DNA of 64,000 nt from Mesorhizobium sp. SOD10 (GTDB taxonomy: Bacteria; Pseudomonadota; Alphaproteobacteria; Rhizobiales; Rhizobiaceae): assembly GCA_000824805.1 (NCBI GenBank), contig CCNA01000034.1, positions 186,001 to 250,000 on the forward strand, written 5' to 3'. The translations under genes were made by a program, and so were the position numbers. Below are positions 51,898-60,766 of the stretch, piece by piece; positions within the stretch are counted from its first letter, which is position 1; each line of letters begins with the position of its first letter. The notes under the pieces were generated by a model. The model searched no databases and was not told the origin of the DNA. It saw only the letters and a program-made list of their open reading frames with translations.

Positions 51898-52646
51898 TGG
51901 CAGAACACTCCGAAAAGATCGCAGGGAAGATGTGTGGCCCAGGCGGTGAGCGAACCGAGCGCCAACGCGATCAAAGCGAGGACGCCGGCGGCCTTGGCGG
52001 ACGATGCGGATTTGGGTAGCGCGATGGGTGCATCACTTACGGCGGGCGATCCGGCGCCGGCGGGCGTTGCTGCCGGCGTAATATCATCGCCCGATGCAGG
52101 CTCCGACGACGCGGATTCTCCAGCCGCCGACGGCGCGGCCGACATCAGCAATGCCTGCCGCCGCACCGAGGCGACGCGGGCGCTCCAGCCCCGGCCGAAG
52201 CTCGGCCAGGTCGAAAGCTTTTCGAGAAAGGCGAGCCGCGCGTCGCAGAGCGCGTCGATCACGACGCCGGTGGGTTTTGTCCTCGCCGCCGCGAGCGTCG
52301 CCGGACCGATGCGGCCGTCCTGGCCAACGCCTAGCACCGCCTGCAGATATCTTGCCGCCCTGCCCGGCCCGCTGTTCACGGCAAAGTCGAAGACGGCATA
52401 GTCGACGCCATCGGGGAGCTCGGCGCCCACGATCGCATCCCAGTAGAAACGGCGATAGACCGTGGCGACTTGCTCGTCGCTGATGGCGCGAAGGTCGGCC
52501 TTGGTGGCGTCGGCCTTCACGTAACGGCGGAAATTGACCAGTGTGACACCTTTCATGGTCGCGCCGCCGGGATCGGCGGGGTTGTCGGACCAGCCGCCTT
52601 CGGATTTCAAGACGAGCGAAAGGGCACGCGCGAAATTGCGGTCCAT
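51894..52646 (-). CDS. Phage endolysin, GH108 muramidase with C-terminal membrane segment
   Basis: A 250-residue lysozyme. The N-terminal domain has the GH108 active-site region (LKSEGGWSDNPADPGGATMK with the catalytic Glu), then FYWDAIVGAELPDGVDYAVF and the peptidoglycan-binding region VGQDGRIGPATLAAA. After residue 170 comes an Ala/Ser/Pro-rich linker and a hydrophobic C-terminal helix (AGVLALIALALGSLTAWATH), which would tether the enzyme to the inner membrane. Start at MDRNFARALS (52646). Confidence 0.85.
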   Translation of the reverse strand: MDRNFARALSLVLKSEGGWSDNPADPGGATMKGVTLVNFRRYVKADATKADLRAISDEQVATVYRRFYWDAIVGAELPDGVDYAVFDFAVNSGPGRAARYLQAVLGVGQDGRIGPATLAAARTKPTGVVIDALCDARLAFLEKLSTWPSFGRGWSARVASVRRQALLMSAAPSAAGESASSEPASGDDITPAATPAGAGSPAVSDAPIALPKSASSAKAAGVLALIALALGSLTAWATHLPCDLFGVFCQ

Positions 52647-52763
52647 GGGGGTCCTTTCCGGCCGAAAGGGCAGGGTTTGAGGTTGATCAAATCTCGGGGT
52701 AGCGTCTGCGGCTTCGCCCGCGCTATAAGACAATCATGAGCAGCAGATCAGGGCACGGATCGC

Positions 52764-53090
52764 ATGGGAGCTTTGGCGTCGCTCTTCGGAGCACGAGCAT
52801 CAGCCCACAAGCGGCAATGGCTGAAGGTTGAGGACAGAACCGGTAACCCTGGGTTCTGGAACGACCTTCAAGGTCTATTTGAGCGTGCATTATCCGCCGC
52901 CGGTAGCCCGGCAGGTGCCGCCATGTATCGAGTAGCAGCGCCCCCAAGCGTGTTCTATTTTTCGCCCACTGCAACCGCTATCCTTGAGCCCGAGGCAGCG
53001 TTCTTGAAGCGGCGAGACGAGATTGTGATGACGAGGTGCGTCAAGCCAGCTCTTTACAAGCTCAATCTTATCGCCGGGAATGCCGCATAG
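52764..53090 (+). CDS. Plus-strand hypothetical protein inside the prophage (possible moron)
   Basis: A 108-residue protein on the opposite strand to all other prophage genes. A TATAAG at 52724-52729 could be its -10 box. No family is recognised; the polar C-terminal half is charged (FLKRRDEIVMTRCVKP). Independent orientation between the lysis and tail genes is typical of moron genes that change the host. The stop is three bases from the convergent 53093 gene's stop. Confidence 0.55.
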   Translation: MGALASLFGARASAHKRQWLKVEDRTGNPGFWNDLQGLFERALSAAGSPAGAAMYRVAAPPSVFYFSPTATAILEPEAAFLKRRDEIVMTRCVKPALYKLNLIAGNAA

Positions 53091-53092
53091 TT

Positions 53093-53833
53093 CTAGCGCC
53101 AGCTACCCCCGACCAAGCTGGCGTTATCAGAGGCGCTGATGGTGAAGGTCTCGCTGTGAGGCGTCTGGGTCGGGACGTTCTTGGACGAAGCGTATGTGAA
53201 GCGCCGCCCATTGCCGTCCTGTGCTGCGTAGTGGACCGCCTGCGCAGTGCTAAATGACCCCGACCCACCGGTGCTCTCGCCGTTAAACGCCCCATACACC
53301 GCGATGCCGGGGCTACTTTGATTGTGGTTGATGGTTCGCGTAGTTCCACTGCCACTATCGATCCCAGCCGACGCCACAGGCGTGTTGCTCACCGCACGGC
53401 GAAGAGCCCACACACCAACGCTCAGGGATGCCGCAGAGCCGTTGGAGCCGCTCAGCGTCGCCGAGATTGCGATGGAGCCAGCGGTGACCAACCTTGAGGC
53501 AAGCCCCCACTTCCTAGTCGAGGCTGACCCATTGGCTGCATGAAGAGCTCCGTTGGTGCCACCAATCGAGATGCTGCTGCATGTCTGAGAGTTGGTCCCC
53601 AAACCAAAGAACGCAACAATCGCCAGCGCGTCATTGGGAAACGTCAAGTTGCCGAAAGCGATGATGGTCAAACCGTTCGTGGTGCTCCCCAACTGGCCTA
53701 TCCAATCAAGGATTAGCGCGTTGCCCACGTTCACCGGTATTATGCCAGGAAGCATGGCCAAGTCAGACTCGGCCTTTCTGATAATGGCAGGCTTGGGGAG
53801 GTAGAATTTGACCGGAGGGAGATCGATCGACAT
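53093..53833 (-). CDS. Phage tail-associated protein
   Basis: A 246-residue protein rich in Ser, Gly, Ala and Thr (ISIGGTNGALHAANGSAS, SGSNGSAASLSVGVW). This is typical of beta-structured receptor-binding or fibre tips. No catalytic motif. Its start overlaps the preceding gene's stop by one base (TAATG), so it is coupled to it. It is probably the tip or a chaperone partner of the fibre encoded at 54287. Confidence 0.65.
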   Translation of the reverse strand: MSIDLPPVKFYLPKPAIIRKAESDLAMLPGIIPVNVGNALILDWIGQLGSTTNGLTIIAFGNLTFPNDALAIVAFFGLGTNSQTCSSISIGGTNGALHAANGSASTRKWGLASRLVTAGSIAISATLSGSNGSAASLSVGVWALRRAVSNTPVASAGIDSGSGTTRTINHNQSSPGIAVYGAFNGESTGGSGSFSTAQAVHYAAQDGNGRRFTYASSKNVPTQTPHSETFTISASDNASLVGGSWR

Positions 53834-54276
53834 TAGACACCCAGCCCCAGCGCGGACTTCAGCTCGCTGATCGAGATATCGAAATTCGCCAGCATAGCGC
53901 CTGCCTTTTCTTCCGCCCTTGGCGGCTCCGGCGGCGGCGGGATGTCCTCGATATCGTAGACCTGCTGGACCACCCCATCGATCTCGACATAGGTCGGCGA
54001 ACCGACAGCCTGCTTGCCTTCAGGCACTTCAAACGGCAGGGCGATCCTGCCACCTACCGCTTCGATTTCCGCGACAGACCAGATGCCCGAGTCGTAAAGG
54101 CCCCGGATATTATCGCCGTTCATCTGGACGTCGATCGGATAGGGATCGCACGGCGTCTCAATTTGACGGCCGTCGCCGTAGACTGCGGTGTAGCTGCCCA
54201 CCACCTGCTGCACGACGAGGGAGCCGTGCCATTCACCCCAGATGCCGTCGGTTTTCCGAACGAGAATCGATGTCAT
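53833..54276 (-). CDS. Phage protein downstream of the tail fibre
   Basis: A 147-residue protein with beta-rich N-terminus (LVVQQVVGSYTAVYGDGRQI) and a Pro/Glu-rich stretch (IEDIPPPPEPPRAEEK) then a helical tail. The layout resembles tail-fibre assembly proteins or fibre-tip adaptors found after fibre genes. No firm family. Confidence 0.6.
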   Translation of the reverse strand: MTSILVRKTDGIWGEWHGSLVVQQVVGSYTAVYGDGRQIETPCDPYPIDVQMNGDNIRGLYDSGIWSVAEIEAVGGRIALPFEVPEGKQAVGSPTYVEIDGVVQQVYDIEDIPPPPEPPRAEEKAGAMLANFDISISELKSALGLGV

Positions 54277-54286
54277 GGTTTGCTCC

Positions 54287-56260
54287 TTATGTTCTCACGA
54301 CGCCTGTGATAACGAGGCGGCTGGTGGTGTCGACGAAGCCGGTCAGGTAGACGGTTTCGGTGGTCTGGATGGTTATCGGGAAACTCTCGACGCCCGCGGC
54401 CACCACGAAATTCGCCCCGAGAGACAGCGTTCGGGCAGAGGTGACCGCAGTCACCTTCACGACAAAACCGAACAGAGGGTTGGCGTTGGTTGGATTGTTC
54501 AGAGTCGCCGACGTACTCAATGCCAGCGAGGCGTTGTTACCGAGCGACATATCCCAGGAAACGGTCGCGCCCGAGGTCAACGCCTGGTAGGCGACCGTCG
54601 ATTTGAGCGCGGCAGCCGTGAGCAACTTGCTGGCCGTGCCGAGCTGGAATTCACTGTTCGAGGCAATCGCCTGCGAGGCGAGCATGGCATAGGTCACCAG
54701 CCCGGCCGGCACCATGCCTGCCGTCAACTGGCCGAAGCCCAGCGCCGAGGACACCCGCCGTAGCAGAGTGTCGTCCGACCCTGCCGCGATATCCGCTCGG
54801 GCGCCACCGGAATTGGCCGATCGGCCGAGGACCGACACCGCAGCGCTGTCAGCCAAAGTATTCAGCGCTATCGCGTTTGTCGGCGGGCTGAAGGTGCCGG
54901 TGAAAGAGGCATTGGCTTTTGGCGCCAAGCTTCCCACCGCCACGCCGCTGTCCTTCACCAGCTTTCCGGTCGTGCCGTTGAACGTGGCGATGTTGTCGGT
55001 CGCGGCCGAGGCCGGCCCTGTGATCAGGCTTCCCACCGCCACGCCGCTGTCCTTGCCGGCCTTCCCTGTGGTGCCGGCGAAGGTCACGATGTTGTCGGTC
55101 ACTGAGGAGGCCGGGCCGGTGAAGTCGCCCACGCCGGTGCCATCCGCGCCCTTGTCGCCGGTGCGGGCGAAGATCAGCCAGATGCCGTCGGCGGCCGTGG
55201 GCAAGGTTCCGGCGCCACTGACATAGGCGAGTGTCAGCTTCCGATAGCCCGTCCCGTCCACCACCGAGCCAGTGACGTTGTAGACATAGGCGATTGCCGC
55301 CGACGCTTTCGAGCGCAGAGTGAGTTGGCCCTTGATCGTGTTGGTGCTGTCGTCGAACGTATCCAGCACGCCGCTCACCGTAGCGCCGCTGGAATCGAGA
55401 TTGTCGACATAGGCGGCCGTGGCCGAGGCGGCGCTGGCATTGTTCAGCCTGAGCGTGCCGTTGCCGGGGTCGGCATCGGCGGTGCTGATGGAAAAGGTAT
55501 AGCCAAGTGCCGCCACGGCGTTAGCCGCGGCAACGGCGCTCGCCGCCGCGTTGGTGGCCGAGGTCGCAGCATTGGTCGCAGAGCCGGAAGCGACGGTGGC
55601 AGAGCCCGACGCGGCCGAAGCCGATCCGGCGGCGGCGGTCGCCGACGTGCCGGCACTGGTGGCCGAACCCGCGGCGGCGGAAGCGGAACCGGACGCCGCC
55701 GTTGCCGAATTGCCGGCATTGGCGGCACTGGTTGCGGCATTGGTGGCGGAAGTGGACGCGGCGCTTGCCGAGCCGGAGGCGGCCGTGGCCGAGCCGGCCG
55801 CACTTGTGGCGCTGGTGGCCGCCGCGTTCTTGGAGGACAGCGCGGCCGCCGCGCTCGCGGCTGCGGCATTTGCGGCATTCACAGCGTCGCCAAGCGTGTT
55901 CTGCGAAAGATAGAAGGTGAGCACGATCGGATCGGCGCCGATCACCGGATCCAGCGTCTCGAAGGCATAGACACGATCGGCCGAGACGGTGCCCTGCTGC
56001 ACATGCACGGTCGTGCCCTTCTGCATCGCGCGCGCCGTGCGGGCGTCGGCGGCGCGAAACCACTGGCCTTCGCTCGCGGTGTAGATACCGTTCTGGGTCG
56101 GGTCGGCCTGGTCCTTGACCAGCACGCGGTCGCCGACCTCCGTCAGCACACCGTCGATGGTCTGCAGGCGGTAAAGGGTGATGTTTGCAGTCGTCGCCAG
56201 GCGCACGGGTTCGCGCTCGCCGGTCAACAGGCGAACGGCGGCAGTTACAGGTCGGGCCAT
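54287..56260 (-). CDS. Phage tail fibre with Ala/Ser/Thr repeat shaft
   Basis: A 657-residue protein. The N-terminal 115 residues (VRLATTANITLYRLQTIDGV, VLVKDQADPTQNGIYTAS) form the attachment module common to podovirus fibres. Residues about 130-255 are a run of short repeats of A, S, T, G and N (SATAASGSASAAS and variants), which would form a long helical shaft. The C-terminal part has paired repeats (VKDSGVAVGS and KDSGVAVGSL) and beta-structured domains. It should bind the cell-surface receptor. Confidence 0.82.
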   Translation of the reverse strand: MARPVTAAVRLLTGEREPVRLATTANITLYRLQTIDGVLTEVGDRVLVKDQADPTQNGIYTASEGQWFRAADARTARAMQKGTTVHVQQGTVSADRVYAFETLDPVIGADPIVLTFYLSQNTLGDAVNAANAAAASAAAALSSKNAAATSATSAAGSATAASGSASAASTSATNAATSAANAGNSATAASGSASAAAGSATSAGTSATAAAGSASAASGSATVASGSATNAATSATNAAASAVAAANAVAALGYTFSISTADADPGNGTLRLNNASAASATAAYVDNLDSSGATVSGVLDTFDDSTNTIKGQLTLRSKASAAIAYVYNVTGSVVDGTGYRKLTLAYVSGAGTLPTAADGIWLIFARTGDKGADGTGVGDFTGPASSVTDNIVTFAGTTGKAGKDSGVAVGSLITGPASAATDNIATFNGTTGKLVKDSGVAVGSLAPKANASFTGTFSPPTNAIALNTLADSAAVSVLGRSANSGGARADIAAGSDDTLLRRVSSALGFGQLTAGMVPAGLVTYAMLASQAIASNSEFQLGTASKLLTAAALKSTVAYQALTSGATVSWDMSLGNNASLALSTSATLNNPTNANPLFGFVVKVTAVTSARTLSLGANFVVAAGVESFPITIQTTETVYLTGFVDTTSRLVITGVVRT

Positions 56261-56275
56261 AAGGCTTGCTCCATG

Positions 56276-56301
56276 AAAAAAGCCCCGCGAAAGCGAGGCT
56301 T
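56276..56301 (-). terminator. Terminator between the internal-virion gene and the tail fibre
   Basis: On the minus strand AAGCCTCGC, TTTC, GCGGGGCTT then a T-run; a stem with one bulge. It lies just ahead of the fibre gene's start, so the fibre probably has its own promoter or relies on read-through. Confidence 0.75.
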
Positions 56302-56384
56302 GGAAAAAGATTTGGATTAGCGCGCAGGCTGGATTTATAGCCGCACCGGAAATCAGTTCATTGTCGCCGCGATTTTCGCCAACC

Positions 56385-59345
56385 TCACTGAGCCTGCCCG
56401 CGCTCGGAATCCGAGCTATCTGAACCCAAAGCCGCTCCCGCTCCGGCCGCCCCGCCGGTGGTGCCGAGAGCGCTGTTGAACTGAATAATGTGTTTCAGAT
56501 CTTTGTGTTCATTCACATAGGCGCGAATGCGGGCAGCCGTCTTTGGCGCGACGGTCTTCATATAGTTGGGGTTGGCCATGTAGGCGCGAATGGCTTCCGC
56601 CATCAATTCCCTGTCCGCCTCCATCCCCTTCTTGTAACCCATTTGCTCCGGGCCGAACCCTCGGTACACTTTCGACGAGGATTGTTCGACAGCCTGCCCG
56701 GCGGCGCGAGCCCTCTGCAGAACGGGATTGTTGAGGTCGTTGTAGAGCCACCTGAGTTCGGCCTTGATCCCATCCTGGTCGATCATCCGAACCGGCGCAA
56801 CTCGATCATGACCGACGATCGTGCCAGCAAGGTCGTCGATCATGTGGCCCATTTCATGCGCCCCTACTTTGCTTGCCGCTTCTTTTGAAAGTGTCTTCAA
56901 AAGATAGATAGACCTTTCCGCGCCATTTGGACCCGAGGCAACTACGTATTTCCCGACTACTCCTTTTGGAAGCGCTCCCGCCTCGACTGGCGTATACCCC
57001 TGGCCAATCGCTGCCTTAGTAATGGCGGCATATTCTTCCGGATGGCAATATCTTCTCTTCCCACGGTACGTCGTCCGACCACGCTTTCGGCGCCGAGGGC
57101 TCTGCCTTCGCGGTCGTAGAGGAGTCTTCCGGTCTCGGGATCGGAGAGTTGTCGTCCGGTCCTGGCGTCGATGAGGAGCTTTTCGTTGTCATCGGCTATC
57201 ACCGCGTATGGATAATCGTCGAGAATAGAGCGAGCTGGCTTGGCTTGAGGATCGTAGATGTTCTCGCTTCTGCTCGCAAACTCTTCTGCAGGTTTTGCCA
57301 GCGAGGTAGCCTCCTCCGCCGTTTTGGCCAGAATCTCCTCGGCAACTTCACCAGCCACCTTTTGCCAACCTTGCCGCCAAGACCGGCTGTCCGAACCATA
57401 CCCAAGGCATCCAGCGCCGCCTCTTGGTACTGGCCTGCTTCGAGCGCCCGCCAAGCCTCTTGCGAGGACAAGACCCCACCCACCAACGGCGCGATGTCGG
57501 CAACTGAAATGCCTTCGTTGCCAAGACCGGCGGAACCCACGAGCGCTCTCGCAATATCGGCCCGCAAACCGTAAGGTCGACCGTCACCGGCGACTATGGC
57601 CCCGGCCTTCTCGCGGAGCGTGGGATTGTACTCCCAAAGCTCTCCCTTTGGCAGAAGGCCTGCCTTCGCGGCCTGCTCCAACTCCGCTGCTTGCGCCTCA
57701 GCGGGGGTTATTTGGAGTTCCAGCGCAGTGTTGCGAACAAGCTGGGCCAGACCGAAGTGGTATAGCTGCTGGAACATCGCCGCCCGAACCGCCGGATCAT
57801 TTGTTGCGGTTGACAATTGTTCCATAAGTGCATCTTTATCTTCCCCTGAGACATTGCCGTCGCTTAGTCGCTTGTTGATGTATTTCAGCACCTGCTGCGG
57901 GAATGGCTGAATGTCCTTCACGCCGAGTTGCTTTTGTCCGGCTACGGACAATGCTATCGCTCGTTGAAGCGCCTCTTGACCACTGCTGGTGGTGCTAGGC
58001 CATGCACTCCAAGCGTCGGCCGTGGCTGGATCAATCATGAAAACGAATTGAGCTGGATCGCGCCTTTCCTGCAAAACTTGTTTTGCCGCTGACGCAGCGA
58101 TGCTTTCTTGGCCATCTTGTTGGGCAGGGCCATTATTCCCGTCGAGGTGGGCGTCCGATGCAATCGCCTCAAGAGCATCATTCGGAAGTGTCAACAATTC
58201 GAACGCGGCTCGGCCGATCTTGAGGTTTTGAACGAAGCTGGAAATCTGCTTACCGCCCTCCTCGACGGAATAGAGATTCGCAATATCCCCGGGACTGGGG
58301 ATTCGCCCGAGTAGGTGCCCCAGTACATTAGTTCCCTGGGAGCCTTTAGCTTCGCTTGTTCGAAGGCCGCACGCGCGTTCATCATGCTCGCCGTATTCGC
58401 AACACTGGCCTGACGATACAGCTCGTCGATTTGATCGTTTGTCATACCAGCGACGAAGGGGTGAGGGCCATCGGCCTCCGCCTTCGCATTGGCTTCGGTT
58501 GGCCGCTCATCAAATGCCTGTGCCACCATGAGATCAGGCGACTTCTTGATGCGATCACCTTTCAAAGCCGCTCGCCCGGCCTGTGCACCGGCGGCAAGCT
58601 GCGCCCGCACAGTCTCGCCCATGCCGTCGCTCGCCACCGGTCCGGCGCTGAGCATCTCGGCGGCGCGGCGCGGGTCTTGCGCGATCAGCGCTTGCATGCG
58701 CTCTTTCGCCGTACGGGCGAGCCAGCCGGCTTCGGCCAGCGCCTTGGCTCGCGGGTCAAGGTCCATCTTGGCGATGAGATCGAGGCCGGCCTGCCGGGAG
58801 GCGTCGAAGGCGGCGGTGTCGTTCGGGTCGCTCTGCGAGATGTTGCTGAGTTCGGCGGTGTGGACCTCCGCAACCTGATCCTGCTCATATTGCTTGCGAC
58901 GCTGGTTTTGCTGCAGCGCCATGCGTATCGCGCCCGCCTCGCGCAGCGCCTCCTTGCGCGCGGCAAGGCCGGCGCGGAGCTCGGGCGGCAGCTGCTTCAG
59001 GAAATTGCCGAACAGCGTGTCGAACCGGCCGGTCTTCACCACCTGGCCGGTATACGGATCGACCTGGCCATACATGGTCTCGTGCAGGCCGGCGCCGTCG
59101 GCGGGCGAATTGGCCACGGCATCGGCCTCGGCCTGGGCAAGCTCGCCGTTCAGCCGGCGCGCGGCGATTTCGGTGTCGAAAGCCTGCTGCTGCGCCTTGC
59201 GCTGCTCGTAGCGCTCGGCGGCTGCCTGCCACCGGTCGCCGAATTGCTGCATCGCCTCGCCCACCGGCGAAGTGTCCGGATACTGCACCGCATTGCCGGT
59301 ATCGAGCCGGCGCTCGCCGACAAAAAGAGGGATGATGTGGACCAT
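56385..59345 (-). pseudogene. Large phage internal virion protein, split by three frameshifts
   Basis: Four reading-frame pieces join into one protein of about 987 residues: 59345 to about 58265, then to about 57350, then to about 57030, then to 56385. At each junction one extra base restores the frame: a G in the GGGG near 58290, an A in the AAAA near 57361 and a C near 57041. The joined protein is rich in helices early (QQLPPELRAGLAARKEALRE-like charged segments) and has an HExxH zinc-protease motif late (VGAHEMGHMIDDLAG). T7-type phages have such large ejection proteins. Three hits in one gene argue for decay rather than chance. Confidence 0.8.
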
Positions 59346-59870
59346 TCAGGTGTTCCCTGCCCAACTCGGTCTGGAAAAAGGGGAGGAGCCGAAGATCACG
59401 GTGTTGCCGGAAGCCAGGCTGCTTGAGGTCGGCGACTTGGTCGGGTCGTAGATTTTGGAGAGGCCGTCGACGAGGCCGCCGCCAGCCTTGAAGATCGAGG
59501 TCGTCATCGCCTGCTTGCCCTGAAAGCGAGAGATCGCGGCCTGCGTATAGAGGTTGTTCTGGCGTAGCTTCGAGCCGTACTGGATCGCATCGAGGTCGAC
59601 CTGACCCTGCCGGGCGTTCGCCGCCAGCACCTCGGTGGGCGAGCCGGCAATGCCCACCCCGGAAGCACCGGCCTGGGCGCGCGCCTGGGCTTCGAGCAGA
59701 TCCTGCTTGCGGCGCTCCTGTCTCTGTTCGAAGGCGGCGCTTTGCGCGTCGGCCCGCGCTTGCTGCTCGTAGGCCTTGGCCTGGTAGTTGGCCAATTGCT
59801 GTTCCTGGACGCCCTGCATCAGGGCGCCGCCGACCGAGATAGCCGTGCCGAGTAGAGCTAACGTGCACAT
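59346..59870 (-). CDS. Phage internal virion protein (T7 gp14-like position)
   Basis: A 174-residue protein. A hydrophobic N-terminus (LALLGTAISVGGALMQGV) is followed by a long charged helix (QAKAYEQQARADAQSAAFEQ and RKQDLLEAQARAQAGASGVG). This is the layout of small internal virion or ejection proteins in T7-like phages. It is directly adjacent to the large internal-virion gene, with no gap between the coding regions. Confidence 0.7.
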   Translation of the reverse strand: MCTLALLGTAISVGGALMQGVQEQQLANYQAKAYEQQARADAQSAAFEQRQERRKQDLLEAQARAQAGASGVGIAGSPTEVLAANARQGQVDLDAIQYGSKLRQNNLYTQAAISRFQGKQAMTTSIFKAGGGLVDGLSKIYDPTKSPTSSSLASGNTVIFGSSPFSRPSWAGNT

Positions 59871-59873
59871 GGT

Positions 59874-60521
59874 TCAGCCTCGCTGGGTCTTGGGTTTCTT
59901 AACCGCGCCGGCGACAGGGGCGCGCAGCGCCGGGCGGGGGTCGAGCGCGCCGCCGGTGCCGATGAGCGAAAGGAGCTGCCGGTCGGCGGCGAGCCCTGCG
60001 CGGCTGAGACGCGCGGGAGGAGCCGCGCGCGGGCCGGCCATGGCGGCGCGGCGGGTGGCTGCAAGGCTCACCTTCAGGCGCGGCAGGCCGGCGGCATCGA
60101 ATAGGCCATTGGCGGTGGCGATGGCGCGCGACAGCGCATCAGCGTCGAACAATTCCTCGCGCAATTCCTCGACGAGGCGGCGAACAGCGCACCAGCGGGA
60201 GCCGAGAAGTGCTGCCTTGCCCTCGATCTCCTCGGCTAGCGCCTCGATGTCGGCACGCGCCTCGCTTTCCGCAACGGCGGCGCGGCGGGTGCCGGCGGCG
60301 GCGATTGTTCGTTCCAGCATCGCGATCCTGTCGTTGCAGTCGTCGAGCGCGGCCCGCGCGGCGGCGAGGTCGCCATCGCCGAGAATGGCGCGGTCTTCCG
60401 CTTGCTTCAGGCCTTGGCGGCTGGCGACGGCTTCCGAGAGATCGGCGTCGAGCAGAGCGATGACGGCTGCGAGATCCGCAGCCGTGCGCGCCCTGCCGAG
60501 AGCTTCGGCTTGGGGTGTCAT
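59874..60521 (-). CDS. Phage coiled-coil protein of unknown function
   Basis: A 215-residue mostly helical protein (LGRARTAADLAAVIALLDAD, IAMLERTIAAAGTRRAAVAE). The C-terminus is basic and proline-rich (ALRAPVAGAVKKPKTQRG). The start at MTPQAEALG (60521) was chosen, since the open frame to 60614 runs into the repeat upstream. It may be a scaffold or ejection component. It is followed by the internal-virion gene after three bases. Confidence 0.65.
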   Translation of the reverse strand: MTPQAEALGRARTAADLAAVIALLDADLSEAVASRQGLKQAEDRAILGDGDLAAARAALDDCNDRIAMLERTIAAAGTRRAAVAESEARADIEALAEEIEGKAALLGSRWCAVRRLVEELREELFDADALSRAIATANGLFDAAGLPRLKVSLAATRRAAMAGPRAAPPARLSRAGLAADRQLLSLIGTGGALDPRPALRAPVAGAVKKPKTQRG

Positions 60522-60766
60522 GAGAGGTAGGTTCCTTGGTGGAGGGCTGAAAATCGTAAAGCTGGCGGGGACAGCACCCCCTCTGTCCTGCCGGACATCT
60601 CCCGCTACCAGCAAGGACGAGATTGGCAGTCCCGGCGGGTCACCAATCTTGCGACGTCGGCGATTGGCGAAGGTGGAGAGGCCAGCTGATCTGCCCTTTG
60701 CGGAGAAGATGGCCGGCAGGCCAGAGGGGGAAACTCGGCGTTGAGTGTCGCGGCAGAAAAAACCGC
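60522..60766. repeat. Mosaic repeat element inside the prophage
   Basis: About 245 bp without a gene between the coiled-coil gene and the large tail gene. It contains CCCCCTCTGTCCTGCCGGAC, CACCAATCTTGCGACGTCGG and AGATGGCCGGCAGGCCAGAG (60706-60725); the last is identical to 24397-24416. A chromosomal dispersed repeat has therefore landed within the phage operon. Confidence 0.72.

Noticed and set aside
55500..55900. Repeated DNA resembling a CRISPR or tandem array
   Set aside because: The repeats are short, imperfect and in frame within a long fibre gene; there are no spacers of equal length and no cas genes.
57350..57365. Programmed -1 frameshift at GGCAAAAGG
   Set aside because: The run is not a classic slippery heptamer in frame, and the same gene has two further unrelated frame breaks, so decay or error is more likely.
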